A DNA stretch of 27,822 nucleotides from DAOUBF01 sp034432795 (GTDB lineage: Bacteria; Chloroflexota; Anaerolineae; DSLN01): assembly GCA_034432795.1 (NCBI GenBank), contig DAOUBF010000033.1, forward strand, positions 1 through 27,822. The letters are read 5' to 3'. Positions 1-5,891 of this stretch are shown in pieces. The translations under genes and the position numbers were made by a program. Below the pieces are notes generated by a model. It was not told where the DNA came from and ran no database searches. It saw nothing but the letters and a program-made list of their open reading frames with translations. Positions within the stretch are counted from its first letter, which is position 1. Each line of letters opens with the position of its first letter.

Positions 1-229
1 CGCCTGGGGTGGCGGGACGCTGTATGCGGCCAGTGGGTTTGCGGGCAGCTTCCTGAGCCAGGCGGAGAAGTTCACCGGGGTCACGCCGCCCACGAGTGTG
101 GAACTGGCCAAGCTAGAAGGGCAGGCAAGCCATAGCTCGGAGTTGATCTGGCCGCTCCTGGCTGTGGGCGCAGCTCTCCTGGCCCTCTCCTTCTGGCTCC
201 ACCGCCGCACGCGTGCCTCGCACGGCTGA
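1..229 (+). CDS. C-terminal fragment of a membrane-anchored protein
   Basis: The reading frame is open from base 2 to a TGA at 227-229, giving the last 75 residues of a protein that starts outside the window. It is Gly/Ala-rich at first, then has a hydrophilic stretch and one hydrophobic segment (ELIWPLLAVGAALLALSFWL), and ends in a basic tail (HRRTRASHG). That is the layout of a C-terminal membrane anchor with a short cytoplasmic tail. There is no LPXTG-like motif before the helix, so it does not look like a substrate of the sortase at 7793-8614. I do not recognise the family. The gene converges on the leftward tRNA pair, and the hairpin at 301-340 lies between them. Confidence 0.6.
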   Translation, partial: AWGGGTLYAASGFAGSFLSQAEKFTGVTPPTSVELAKLEGQASHSSELIWPLLAVGAALLALSFWLHRRTRASHG

Positions 230-300
230 CCGCTAGCGGAATCCCCTGGGGGCGCGCAACTACCTCAAGGCAGCGGCTGCGCCTCCACAAAGGGCCAAAA

Positions 301-340
301 GAACAGGAGGGCATGTCTATGACATGCCCTCCTGCTGTTC
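301..340 (-). terminator. Rho-independent terminator of the tRNA unit
   Basis: An inverted repeat has GAGGGCATGTC and its complement GACATGCCCTC around a 3-base loop, with further pairing outside. Read leftward, the stem is followed by TTCTTTT, the U-tract expected of an intrinsic terminator. It starts one base past the 3' end of the second tRNA. It may also stop rightward transcripts from the partial gene at 1-229, but on that strand no T-run follows. Confidence 0.75.
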
Positions 341-341
341 A

Positions 342-414
342 TGGCGGCGACTGGATTTGAACCAGTAACCCACGGCTTATGAGTCCGCTGCTCTGCCCAT
401 TGAGCTACGCCGCC
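342..414 (-). tRNA. tRNA with CAU anticodon (elongator Met or Ile2)
   Basis: This 73-nt cloverleaf has acceptor strands GGCGGCG/CGCCGCC, discriminator A, a D stem GCTC/GAGC, anticodon loop CTCATAA (anticodon CAU at 381-379), T stem ACTGG/CCAGT and loop TTCAAAT. CCA is not encoded. The anticodon stem has an A31-G39 mismatch next to the loop. Its neighbour is the initiator, so this is either elongator tRNA-Met or the tRNA-Ile whose C34 is changed to lysidine. The sequence alone does not settle which. It lies 7 bp after tRNA-fMet and is probably co-transcribed with it. Confidence 0.88.
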
Positions 415-421
415 AGCCGAG

Positions 422-493
422 TAGCGGGGGCTGGATTCGAACCAGCGACCTCCGGGTTATGAGCCCGACGAGCTGCCACTGCTCTACCCCGCA
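422..493 (-). tRNA. Initiator tRNA-fMet (CAU)
   Basis: The anticodon stem-loop reads CGGG-CTCATAA-CCCG. The run of G-C pairs flanking the CAU loop is the hallmark of initiator tRNA. The acceptor is T1-GCGGGG paired with CCCCGC-T72, discriminator A73, so the end pair 1:72 is unpaired, as required for formylation and initiation. Here the mismatch is U-U, whereas the usual bacterial pair is C-A. The T arm is GCTGG-TTCGAAT-CCAGC. CCA is not encoded. It is the first gene after the promoter at 505-533. Confidence 0.93.
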
Positions 494-504
494 TCGCATG
501 GCGC

Positions 505-533
505 ATTTTATCACAAATGCCCGGCCCTGTCAA
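505..533 (-). promoter_or_regulatory. Sigma70-type promoter of the tRNA pair
   Basis: On the minus strand TTGACA (533-528), a 17-base spacer and TAAAAT (510-505) form a near-consensus promoter. The -10 is preceded by TG one base upstream. The predicted start is near 498, a few bases before the 5' end of tRNA-fMet at 493. Confidence 0.78.
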
Positions 534-565
534 GGGCAACACCAAAAAGCGGATATTTTAAGCCA

Positions 566-631
566 GTAGGGCGGCTTTCCATAGCCGCCGCAGCAGAGCA
601 GAAGAGCGGCAGGTATGGAAATCTGCCCTAC
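566..631 (-). repeat. Paired-hairpin intergenic repeat, copy A, plus half copy at 669-692
   Basis: On the minus strand the unit begins GTAGGGCAGATTTCC, folds as a first hairpin (GCAGATTTCCATACCTGC), runs through GCTCTTC, folds as a second hairpin (GGCGGCT-ATGGAA-AGCCGCC) and ends CCCTAC. The outer ends GTAGGGC/GCCCTAC are complementary, so the whole unit can form a cruciform. The second hairpin recurs alone at 669-692 with one base changed. Related full copies lie at 11928-11982 and 15292-15357. Confidence 0.8.
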
Positions 632-708
632 ACCTGATCCTGTAGAAACCCGGCCTACGGCTGATCCTGTAGGGCGGCTTTCTATAGCCGCCGCAGCAGG
701 GCCGAAGA

Positions 709-784
709 GGCGTAGAGTTCCATGGGCTTCCCGGCCCAACATAGCGCGTGAGCCGTGCCTGACGGATTTAGGTAGGATCTCAAT
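709..784 (+). repeat. 76-bp block repeated exactly, inverted, at 11773-11848
   Basis: The block begins GGCGTAGAGTTCCATGG and ends GGTAGGATCTCAAT. Its reverse complement occurs at 11773-11848 with no mismatch that I can find. The last 11 bases, AGGATCTCAAT, are one terminal repeat of the element at 11773-12034, so this copy appears to be the right end of a related element whose left end is missing or diverged. It ends 37 bp before the lexA -35 box. Confidence 0.88.
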
Positions 785-821
785 CGCTCCAAAACGCGGA
801 TAATTTTTAAACTTTTCCCTA

Positions 822-871
822 TTGACATAGAACAAAAGTTCTGATATACTATAGCTAGAACATGCGTTCTA
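822..871 (+). promoter_or_regulatory. lexA promoter with two LexA (SOS) boxes
   Basis: A -35 TTGACA (822-827), a 17-bp spacer and a -10 TATACT (845-850) make a near-consensus sigma70 promoter. Box 1, AGAACAAAAGTTCT (829-842), fills the spacer. Box 2, TAGAACATGCGTTCTA (856-871), is a perfect 16-bp palindrome over the expected transcription start. Both match the GAAC-N4-GTTC operator known for Gram-positive LexA/DinR. Their centres are 28 bp apart. Bound LexA would block both polymerase entry and start, giving tight autoregulation relieved by DNA damage. Confidence 0.9.
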
Positions 872-904
872 TCCCTGTTTTATAAGGGAAGAAAGGAGCA
901 GGAC

Positions 905-1516
905 ATGGATCGCTTAAGTCAGAAGCAGGCCAGACTGTATAGGTACATTCAGGATCACGTGCAACGCGAAGGCTATCCCCCCACCTACGACGAGATCCGC
1001 GCCGACCTCGGCTACAGCAGCAAGTCTCTGGTGCGCTATCACCTGGATGCCCTCGTTGCCAAAGGCTATCTGGAACGCAAGCCCGGCGCCTCGCGTGGCC
1101 TGCGCCTGGCCGTCCAGCCAGCAACAGCCACGTTCACCCTGCCCGTGCTTGGCGTGATCGCAGCGGGCGTCCCCACCACCTCTGACCAGGTGTTAGAAGC
1201 CGTTGAGTTGACACGCGACATCGTGCGCGATCATGGCGATGGGCTTTACGGGCTACGCGTGCGCGGTGAATCCATGATTGATGCGCTCATCCACGATGGC
1301 GACATCGTGGTCATGAAGCACCAGCAAGACGCCCGCGATGGCGAGATGGTAGCCGTGCGCCTCAAGGACCGCGATGAGTACACGCTCAAGCGCTTTTACC
1401 GCGAGAATGGGCGCATACGCCTGCAGCCCGCCAACCCATCGTTCCCACCCATCTACGTCCATCCGGCGAACGTGGAAGTGCAGGGGCGGGTCGTCGCGGT
1501 GATCCGCCAATTGTAG
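905..1516 (+). CDS. lexA: LexA SOS repressor
   Basis: LexA represses DNA-damage genes and cleaves itself when bound to RecA-ssDNA filaments. The 203-aa protein has an N-terminal winged helix (residues 1-65, with the typical start LSQKQARLYRYIQ and PPTYDEI) and a C-terminal S24 protease domain. Visible catalytic features are the cleavage site Ala87-Gly88 (VIAAGVP), nucleophile Ser123 (RGESM) and general base Lys162 (YTLKRF). Length is normal for the family. The ATG at 905 follows AAGGAG at 893-898. Two LexA boxes in its own promoter indicate autoregulation. Three small genes follow in the same direction with no terminator between, so they are probably co-regulated. Confidence 0.96.
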   Translation: MDRLSQKQARLYRYIQDHVQREGYPPTYDEIRADLGYSSKSLVRYHLDALVAKGYLERKPGASRGLRLAVQPATATFTLPVLGVIAAGVPTTSDQVLEAVELTRDIVRDHGDGLYGLRVRGESMIDALIHDGDIVVMKHQQDARDGEMVAVRLKDRDEYTLKRFYRENGRIRLQPANPSFPPIYVHPANVEVQGRVVAVIRQL

Positions 1517-1536
1517 TCCCCTGGATGGAGGTCAGG

Positions 1537-2358
1537 ATGATGATGGAGAAGGTAATGGAGAGAGAGCCGGTTGCGGCCCAGGCCACAGCCGCGCGCCCGG
1601 CGCCAAAAACACCCCAGCCCACCAGAGACGGTCAGACCGTGCGCCTGCTTGACCTGCTGGACGAGGTCGGCCCGGTGCCCCCGGTGACGGCCTTCCTGGG
1701 CCGGGCCGAGGACGGTGGGCCTTTGCTCCTGCGGCTGGCCAACCCAGAGGTGGCCCACGTTTTGGTGGCAGGTTCAGGCGCTGGGGGCGCCGGCGCGCTC
1801 ATGCGAGCCATCGCCATAAGCCTGGCGCTACGCAACAGGCAGGCCTGGCTGCAGATCGTTCTCCTGGACCTGCGCGGCCAGAGCTTCACCCCCTTGGCCG
1901 CGCTCCCCCATCTGCTCCTGCCGATCGTGCAGGATGCCGACCGTGCCAGTGATGCACTGGAATGGCTGGTGGAGACCATGCAGGCACGACGCGGGCGCAA
2001 AGAGACCCTGCCCCACATCGTCATCTTCGTGGACGAACTGGCCGAACTGGTCAACGGCACCGGCCAGCGGGCGACAGTTGCGCTCCACCGCCTGCTCCAA
2101 CATGGCCACGAGGCAGGTATCCACCTGATCGCCGCGACGCAGCGGCCCGCTGCGCCCGCGCTGAGCAACCTTCTTCATGGTCACTTCCCCGTGCGCCTGG
2201 TGGGTCGGCTGACCAGCGCTGAGGAGGCGCAGGCAACGACCGGGCACGCCAAAAGCGGCGCAGAGCAGATACACGGGTATGGCGAGTTCATCGCCGTTGC
2301 CGGGGGGCGCATGACGCGCTTCCAGGCAGCCGGCTGGATGCTGGAGGCAGGCGTGTGA
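1537..2358 (+). CDS. FtsK/SpoIIIE-like ATPase-fold protein lacking the P-loop lysine
   Basis: The 273-aa protein resembles the motor domain of FtsK/SpoIIIE DNA translocases, without membrane segments or a gamma DNA-recognition domain. Numbering from the ATG at 1537, the Walker A position reads AGSGAGGAGA (about residues 78-87), where FtsK has AGTTGSGKSV, so the phosphate-binding Lys and Ser are missing. Walker B is intact (HIVIFVDELAELV, about 160-172), and the following GIHLIAATQRP motif and a GYGEFI segment match FtsK order. I chose 1537 because GGAGG at 1527-1531 precedes it; an ATG at 1525 lacks a ribosome site. It begins 20 bp after lexA and is likely in the same SOS operon. Catalysis is doubtful; a regulatory or DNA-binding role is inference. 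Confidence 0.8.
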   Translation: MMMEKVMEREPVAAQATAARPAPKTPQPTRDGQTVRLLDLLDEVGPVPPVTAFLGRAEDGGPLLLRLANPEVAHVLVAGSGAGGAGALMRAIAISLALRNRQAWLQIVLLDLRGQSFTPLAALPHLLLPIVQDADRASDALEWLVETMQARRGRKETLPHIVIFVDELAELVNGTGQRATVALHRLLQHGHEAGIHLIAATQRPAAPALSNLLHGHFPVRLVGRLTSAEEAQATTGHAKSGAEQIHGYGEFIAVAGGRMTRFQAAGWMLEAGV

Positions 2359-2444
2359 GGCGTACTTTGTCCATGAAGGGCGGACTTATCATACCACCAC
2401 CTCATTTATACCCCAGGACTGAAGAGGAGAGGAGGCTGAAACAC

Positions 2445-2696
2445 ATGAGGACGGGTCTACTCTGGTTTGACAATGACCCAGGGCGGCAGTTGGACGACAA
2501 GGTAGCACGGGCGGTGGCGTATTACCAGCAGAAGTATGGCCGCCCGCCGACGCTATGCTACGTCAACCCCACAGCCCTGAACGGTGGCGAACGCCGCGTT
2601 GGCCCGGTGGAAGTGCGGCCTGCACGCACCGTGCCGCCCCACCATTTCTGGCTGGGCGTTGCGCAGGAGGATGAACCCCTCAAGCAGGCTGCGTGA
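2445..2696 (+). CDS. Conserved-looking small protein of unknown function
   Basis: The 83-aa soluble product starts MRTGLLWFDNDPGR. The ATG at 2445 has a strong GAGGAGAGGAGG ribosome site at 2424-2435; the frame is open further upstream to 2355 but without such a site. It contains DDKVARAVAYYQQKYGRPPTLCYVNP, a probable amphipathic helix followed by a strand, and ends with PPHHFWLGV and a short acidic tail. No transmembrane or signal segment is visible. I have the impression that similar proteins occur next to lexA in other Chloroflexota, but cannot verify this. It lies 86 bp after the FtsK-like gene and 29 bp before the XRE gene. Function unknown. Confidence 0.7.
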   Translation: MRTGLLWFDNDPGRQLDDKVARAVAYYQQKYGRPPTLCYVNPTALNGGERRVGPVEVRPARTVPPHHFWLGVAQEDEPLKQAA

Positions 2697-2725
2697 AGCC
2701 CCTGATGTGAACAAGAGGTCTTCCA

Positions 2726-2956
2726 ATGGCCATCCGCACACGTATCTTCCGCATCGCCGAAGAACGCCAGTGGACCATCAAGCAATTGGCGCTGGTCATG
2801 GGGCTTACGACCGGCGCACTCTATCAGGTGCAGCGGGGCAACCGGGGCATCGGCGCGAAGTTCATTAAAGCCGCCCAGCGCGCCTTCCCAGAGTACCCCC
2901 TTGACGACCTCTTCTACGATGAAGAAAATGGCTGCCAGTGGCCCATCCGCTGGTAA
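2726..2956 (+). CDS. Small XRE-family helix-turn-helix protein
   Basis: The 76-aa product is almost entirely one Cro/C1-type DNA-binding domain: IFRIAEERQWTIKQLALVMGL (helices 1-2), TTGALYQVQRGNRGIG (recognition helix and turn), then KFIKAAQRAFPEYPLDDLF. The family binds operator DNA as a dimer. There is no sensing domain. A weak AAGAGG site sits about 8 bp before the ATG. As last gene of the putative lexA unit it could be a local regulator or a partner of the preceding small protein. Target unknown. Confidence 0.8.
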   Translation: MAIRTRIFRIAEERQWTIKQLALVMGLTTGALYQVQRGNRGIGAKFIKAAQRAFPEYPLDDLFYDEENGCQWPIRW

Positions 2957-2993
2957 TACGCCCGCAGCCATACCTCCCTGTGCAGGGGGATAT

Positions 2994-3021
2994 GTAGGAG
3001 CGCATGGCCATGCGCCCCTAC
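2994..3021. repeat. Near-perfect 28-bp palindrome, possible terminator
   Basis: GTAGGAGCGCATGG is followed directly by CCATGCGCCCCTAC. The two 14-base arms are complementary except for one A-C pair, with no spacer. It lies 37 bp after the XRE gene and may end the lexA unit, although no T-run follows. Its GTAGG...CCTAC ends resemble those of the paired-hairpin repeats. Confidence 0.6.
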
Positions 3022-3155
3022 TGGCGGAGGATTGGGGTAGGGGGTAACCGGCCAGGCCATCTGCCCCGAATCCGACAGGCGCCCTGATCTACCCACCGTG
3101 CCAAATAGGTGCTAAAATCTAACCACGGAGAAGGCATGCAAAGGGGGCATAACCT

Positions 3156-4166
3156 ATTGTAACCGGGACATCGCCTGCCATTCACGTCCGCGACCTGCAC
3201 AAGACCTATCTGGTTCCAGAGCGCGAGGCCGGCGTGCTGGCCGCGCTGCACAGCCTGGTGCGCCGCCGCTTTCAGGCCGTGACCGCTGTCGCCGGGATCA
3301 GCTTTGATGTCATGCCCGGCGAGATCGTCGGCTTCCTCGGCCCCAACGGCGCCGGGAAGACGACCACGCTCAAGATGCTCTCCGGCCTGCTGTATCCCAC
3401 CTCCGGCGAGGTGAGCGTCTTGGGCTATACCCCCTGGAAGCGCGAGAAAGCCTTCCTACGCCAGATCACCCTGGTCATGGGTCAGCGCAACCAGCTCATC
3501 TGGGACATCCCCGCTATAGACTCCTTTGAGCTGAACCGCGCCATTTACCGCATCCCGCCCACCGAGTATCGGCGCACGTTGGACGAACTGACCGACCTCC
3601 TGGAGCTTGGGCCGCTCCTGCGCAAACCGGTCCGCAACCTCTCGTTGGGCGAGCGTATGAAGTGCGAGATCGCCGCCGCGCTCCTGCACCGTCCCCGCGT
3701 CCTGTTCCTGGACGAACCCACTATCGGCCTGGACGTGACCATGCAGCGCCGTATCCGCAGCTTCATCGCTGAATACAACCGCCGCTACCAGGCCACCGTG
3801 CTCCTCACCAGCCACTACATGGCCGATGTGGAAGCCCTATGCCGCCGGGTCATCGTCATCCACCAGGGCAGCCTGCTTTACGACGGCGACCTGAACACCC
3901 TGACGCAGCGCTTCTCCACCCACAAGACGATCATGGTCCAGTTGAAAGAGGAACGCACAGCCGACCTGCGGGCCTATGGCGAGGTTGTGGCATATAACGA
4001 TGGCCAGGTCACTTTGCGCGTGCCTAAATCGGAGACGGCCTCTATCACAGAACGGTTGCTGGCCGACCTGCCCATTGCCGATCTGACAGTAGAGGACCCG
4101 CCGATTGAAGAAGTGATTGAGCACGTCTTCGCCCAGCCCGCCAATGGCATGGAGGCGACTCCATGA
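3156..4166 (+). CDS. ABC-2 type exporter ATP-binding protein
   Basis: This is the ATPase of a three-gene exporter, probably of the uncharacterised COG4586/COG4587/COG3694 type. Counting from the GTG at 3234 it has Walker A GPNGAGKTT (36-44), Q-loop MGQRN (82-86), signature LSLGE (136-140, variant of LSGGQ), Walker B VLFLDEPT (156-163) and H-loop TSH (192-194). Homology plainly begins upstream: codons from 3180 read IHVRDLHKTYLVPEREAG, the usual N-terminus of this class. The frame is open back to 3153 with no ATG, GTG or TTG before 3234. I placed the start at ATT 3156, eight bases after a GGGGG run; this is uncertain. A nine-codon ORF (3136-3162) overlaps the start. The stop overlaps the next ATG as ATGA. 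Confidence 0.88.
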   Translation: MVTGTSPAIHVRDLHKTYLVPEREAGVLAALHSLVRRRFQAVTAVAGISFDVMPGEIVGFLGPNGAGKTTTLKMLSGLLYPTSGEVSVLGYTPWKREKAFLRQITLVMGQRNQLIWDIPAIDSFELNRAIYRIPPTEYRRTLDELTDLLELGPLLRKPVRNLSLGERMKCEIAAALLHRPRVLFLDEPTIGLDVTMQRRIRSFIAEYNRRYQATVLLTSHYMADVEALCRRVIVIHQGSLLYDGDLNTLTQRFSTHKTIMVQLKEERTADLRAYGEVVAYNDGQVTLRVPKSETASITERLLADLPIADLTVEDPPIEEVIEHVFAQPANGMEATP

Positions 4167-4966
4167 CCGCGCTCCTGGACATCTACCGCGCGCATTTCAA
4201 GACGACGATTGCCTCGCAACTCCAGTACCGTGCGGCGCTGGTCATCTGGCTCATCGGCATGGTGCTGGAGCCGCTCATCTACCTGGTCGTCTGGACAACC
4301 GTGGCCCGCTCCAGCGGCGGCCAGGTGGGCGGCTACACGCCGCAGGACTTCGCTGCGTACTTCATTGTGTTCATGCTGGTGAACCACGCCACCTTTACCT
4401 GGATCATGTGGGAGTACGAGTATCGCATCCGCCAGGGCACGTTCTCGGCCATGCTCCTGCGGCCCATCCATCCCATTCACAGCGACATCGCCGATAATCT
4501 CTCCTACAAACTGCTCACGCTCTCGGTGATGCTCCCCACCGCCATAGCGCTCTCGTTGGCCTTCCGCCCGGCGTTCCATCTCGTCCCCTGGGCCGTCCTG
4601 GCCTTTATCCCCGCGCTTATCCTGGCCTTCCTCGTCCGCTTCCTGGTGGAGTGGGCGCTGGCCCTGGCGGCATTCTGGACGACGCGCGTGAACGCCATCA
4701 ATCAGATGTACTTCGTAGCCCTGCTGTTCCTCTCCGGGCAGATCGCGCCGCTCTCGCTCCTGCCCACCCCCATCCAGGCCATCGGCACGGCCCTGCCCTT
4801 CCGCTGGATGGTGGCCTTCCCGGTGGAGTTGCTTTTGGGCCACCTGTGGCCAGAAGAGGCTCTGATCGGCTTCGCTGCCCAGGTCATCTGGCTGATCGTT
4901 GCGCTGGCGCTGGTGCACGTTATCTGGCGGGCGGGCGTGCGCCGCTATTCGGCGGTGGGATCATGA
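4163..4966 (+). CDS. ABC-2 type exporter permease, first subunit
   Basis: The 267-aa integral membrane protein has about six hydrophobic helices: ALVIWLIGMVLEPLIYLVVW, FAAYFIVFMLVNHATF, then LTLSVMLPTAIALSLAF, WAVLAFIPALILAFLVRFLVEWALALAAFW, YFVALLFLSGQIAPLSL and VIWLIVALALVHVIW. The loop EYEYRIRQGTFSAMLLRPIHP is the coupling region typical of this ABC-2 family (ABC2_membrane_6 / DUF990-like). It overlaps the ATPase gene by 4 bp and the next permease by 4 bp (ATGA both times), so translation is coupled and the subunits are probably made in equal amounts. The substrate cannot be told; drug, lipid or polysaccharide export are all possible. Confidence 0.88.
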   Translation: MTALLDIYRAHFKTTIASQLQYRAALVIWLIGMVLEPLIYLVVWTTVARSSGGQVGGYTPQDFAAYFIVFMLVNHATFTWIMWEYEYRIRQGTFSAMLLRPIHPIHSDIADNLSYKLLTLSVMLPTAIALSLAFRPAFHLVPWAVLAFIPALILAFLVRFLVEWALALAAFWTTRVNAINQMYFVALLFLSGQIAPLSLLPTPIQAIGTALPFRWMVAFPVELLLGHLWPEEALIGFAAQVIWLIVALALVHVIWRAGVRRYSAVGS

Positions 4967-5748
4967 CGTACCTGCGGCTCTTGTGGCTTTTCTTCCGCGT
5001 GGGCGCCATGAACGAGTTGGCCTACCGCGCCAACTTCTTCGTGCAACTCTTCCGCTCGTTCCTGGGGCTGGTCACCGGGCTGGCCGGGCTGGCCGTCGTC
5101 TTCTCGCACACGGATACCCTGGGCGGCTGGCGGCCCGACGAACTTCTGGCGCTTCTGGGCATCTACTTTCTCGTTGGCGGCCTGATCAGCCTGGTGATCC
5201 AGCCCAGTATGGAGCGGCTGATGGAGGATGTGCGTCAGGGCACGCTGGACTTCACCCTGACCAAGCCGGAGGACGCGCAGGTGTTGATCAGCGCGCGTGA
5301 GGTAGCCATCTGGAAGCTGGTGGACGTGGCCCTGGGGTTGGGCGTGCTCGTCGTGGCGCTCGTGCGGCTGGCGGCTCAGGTCGGCCTGGGGCAGGTGCTG
5401 GCGTTTGCGATCGCGCTCCTGGCGGGCGGCGCCATCGTGTATAGTTTCTGGCTGATCCTGGCGACTGTCTCGTTCTGGTTCGTGCGGGTGGAGAACATTC
5501 TGGTTATCTTCCAGAGCATGTATGAGGCCGGGCGCTGGCCAGTGGGCATCTACCCACCCTGGCTGCGCATAACGCTCACCTTCCTGGTGCCGGTCGCCTT
5601 TGCCACGACCGTGCCCGCCGAAGCGCTGGTGGGCCGCCTGACCGTGCAGACGCTCCTGGGCGCGATCGGATTAGCCCTGGCACTGCTCGCCGTCTCACGC
5701 TGGTTCTGGACGGTGGGGATACGGCACTATTCGGGCGCGTCGGCTTGA
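4963..5748 (+). CDS. ABC-2 type exporter permease, second subunit
   Basis: The 261-aa membrane protein begins MTYLRLLWLFFRVGAMNELAYRANF at the ATGA overlap with the preceding gene. The same frame is open back to 4651, but that part is antisense-like noise inside the first permease. It has about six helices, and the loop MERLMEDVRQGTLDFTLTKPEDAQ is the counterpart of the coupling loop in the first permease, as expected for a heterodimeric pore. The conserved end FWTVGIRHYSGASA matches the end of the first permease (IWRAGVRRYSAVGS), pointing to an ancient duplication. No terminator is obvious after it. Confidence 0.88.
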   Translation: MTYLRLLWLFFRVGAMNELAYRANFFVQLFRSFLGLVTGLAGLAVVFSHTDTLGGWRPDELLALLGIYFLVGGLISLVIQPSMERLMEDVRQGTLDFTLTKPEDAQVLISAREVAIWKLVDVALGLGVLVVALVRLAAQVGLGQVLAFAIALLAGGAIVYSFWLILATVSFWFVRVENILVIFQSMYEAGRWPVGIYPPWLRITLTFLVPVAFATTVPAEALVGRLTVQTLLGAIGLALALLAVSRWFWTVGIRHYSGASA

Positions 5749-5891
5749 ACTCATAGGAACTCCAGGAGCGCACGGCATGAGGCAAGTATTATCCAAATTA
5801 ACAATGTGCGGTATGGGCCTTATTCGGCTAAATCCGGGTTTCTGTATATCTGTATAGAATATAAGTCACCCTATCGGAAGAGGTGAACATC

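Larger units (their letters stand above)
494..904. other. lexA / tRNA intergenic region carrying repeats
   Basis: These 411 bases hold no credible gene. In order they contain the leftward tRNA promoter (505-533), a diverged direct repeat (542-561 and 789-810), a paired-hairpin repeat (566-631), a half copy (669-692), the 76-bp block shared with 11773-11848 (709-784), and the lexA promoter with its operators (822-871). The short open frames here only read through the repeats. Confidence 0.8.

Noticed and set aside
615..803. Open frames across the lexA upstream repeats
   Set aside because: They only translate the hairpin repeat and the 76-bp block. No start signal or family resemblance.
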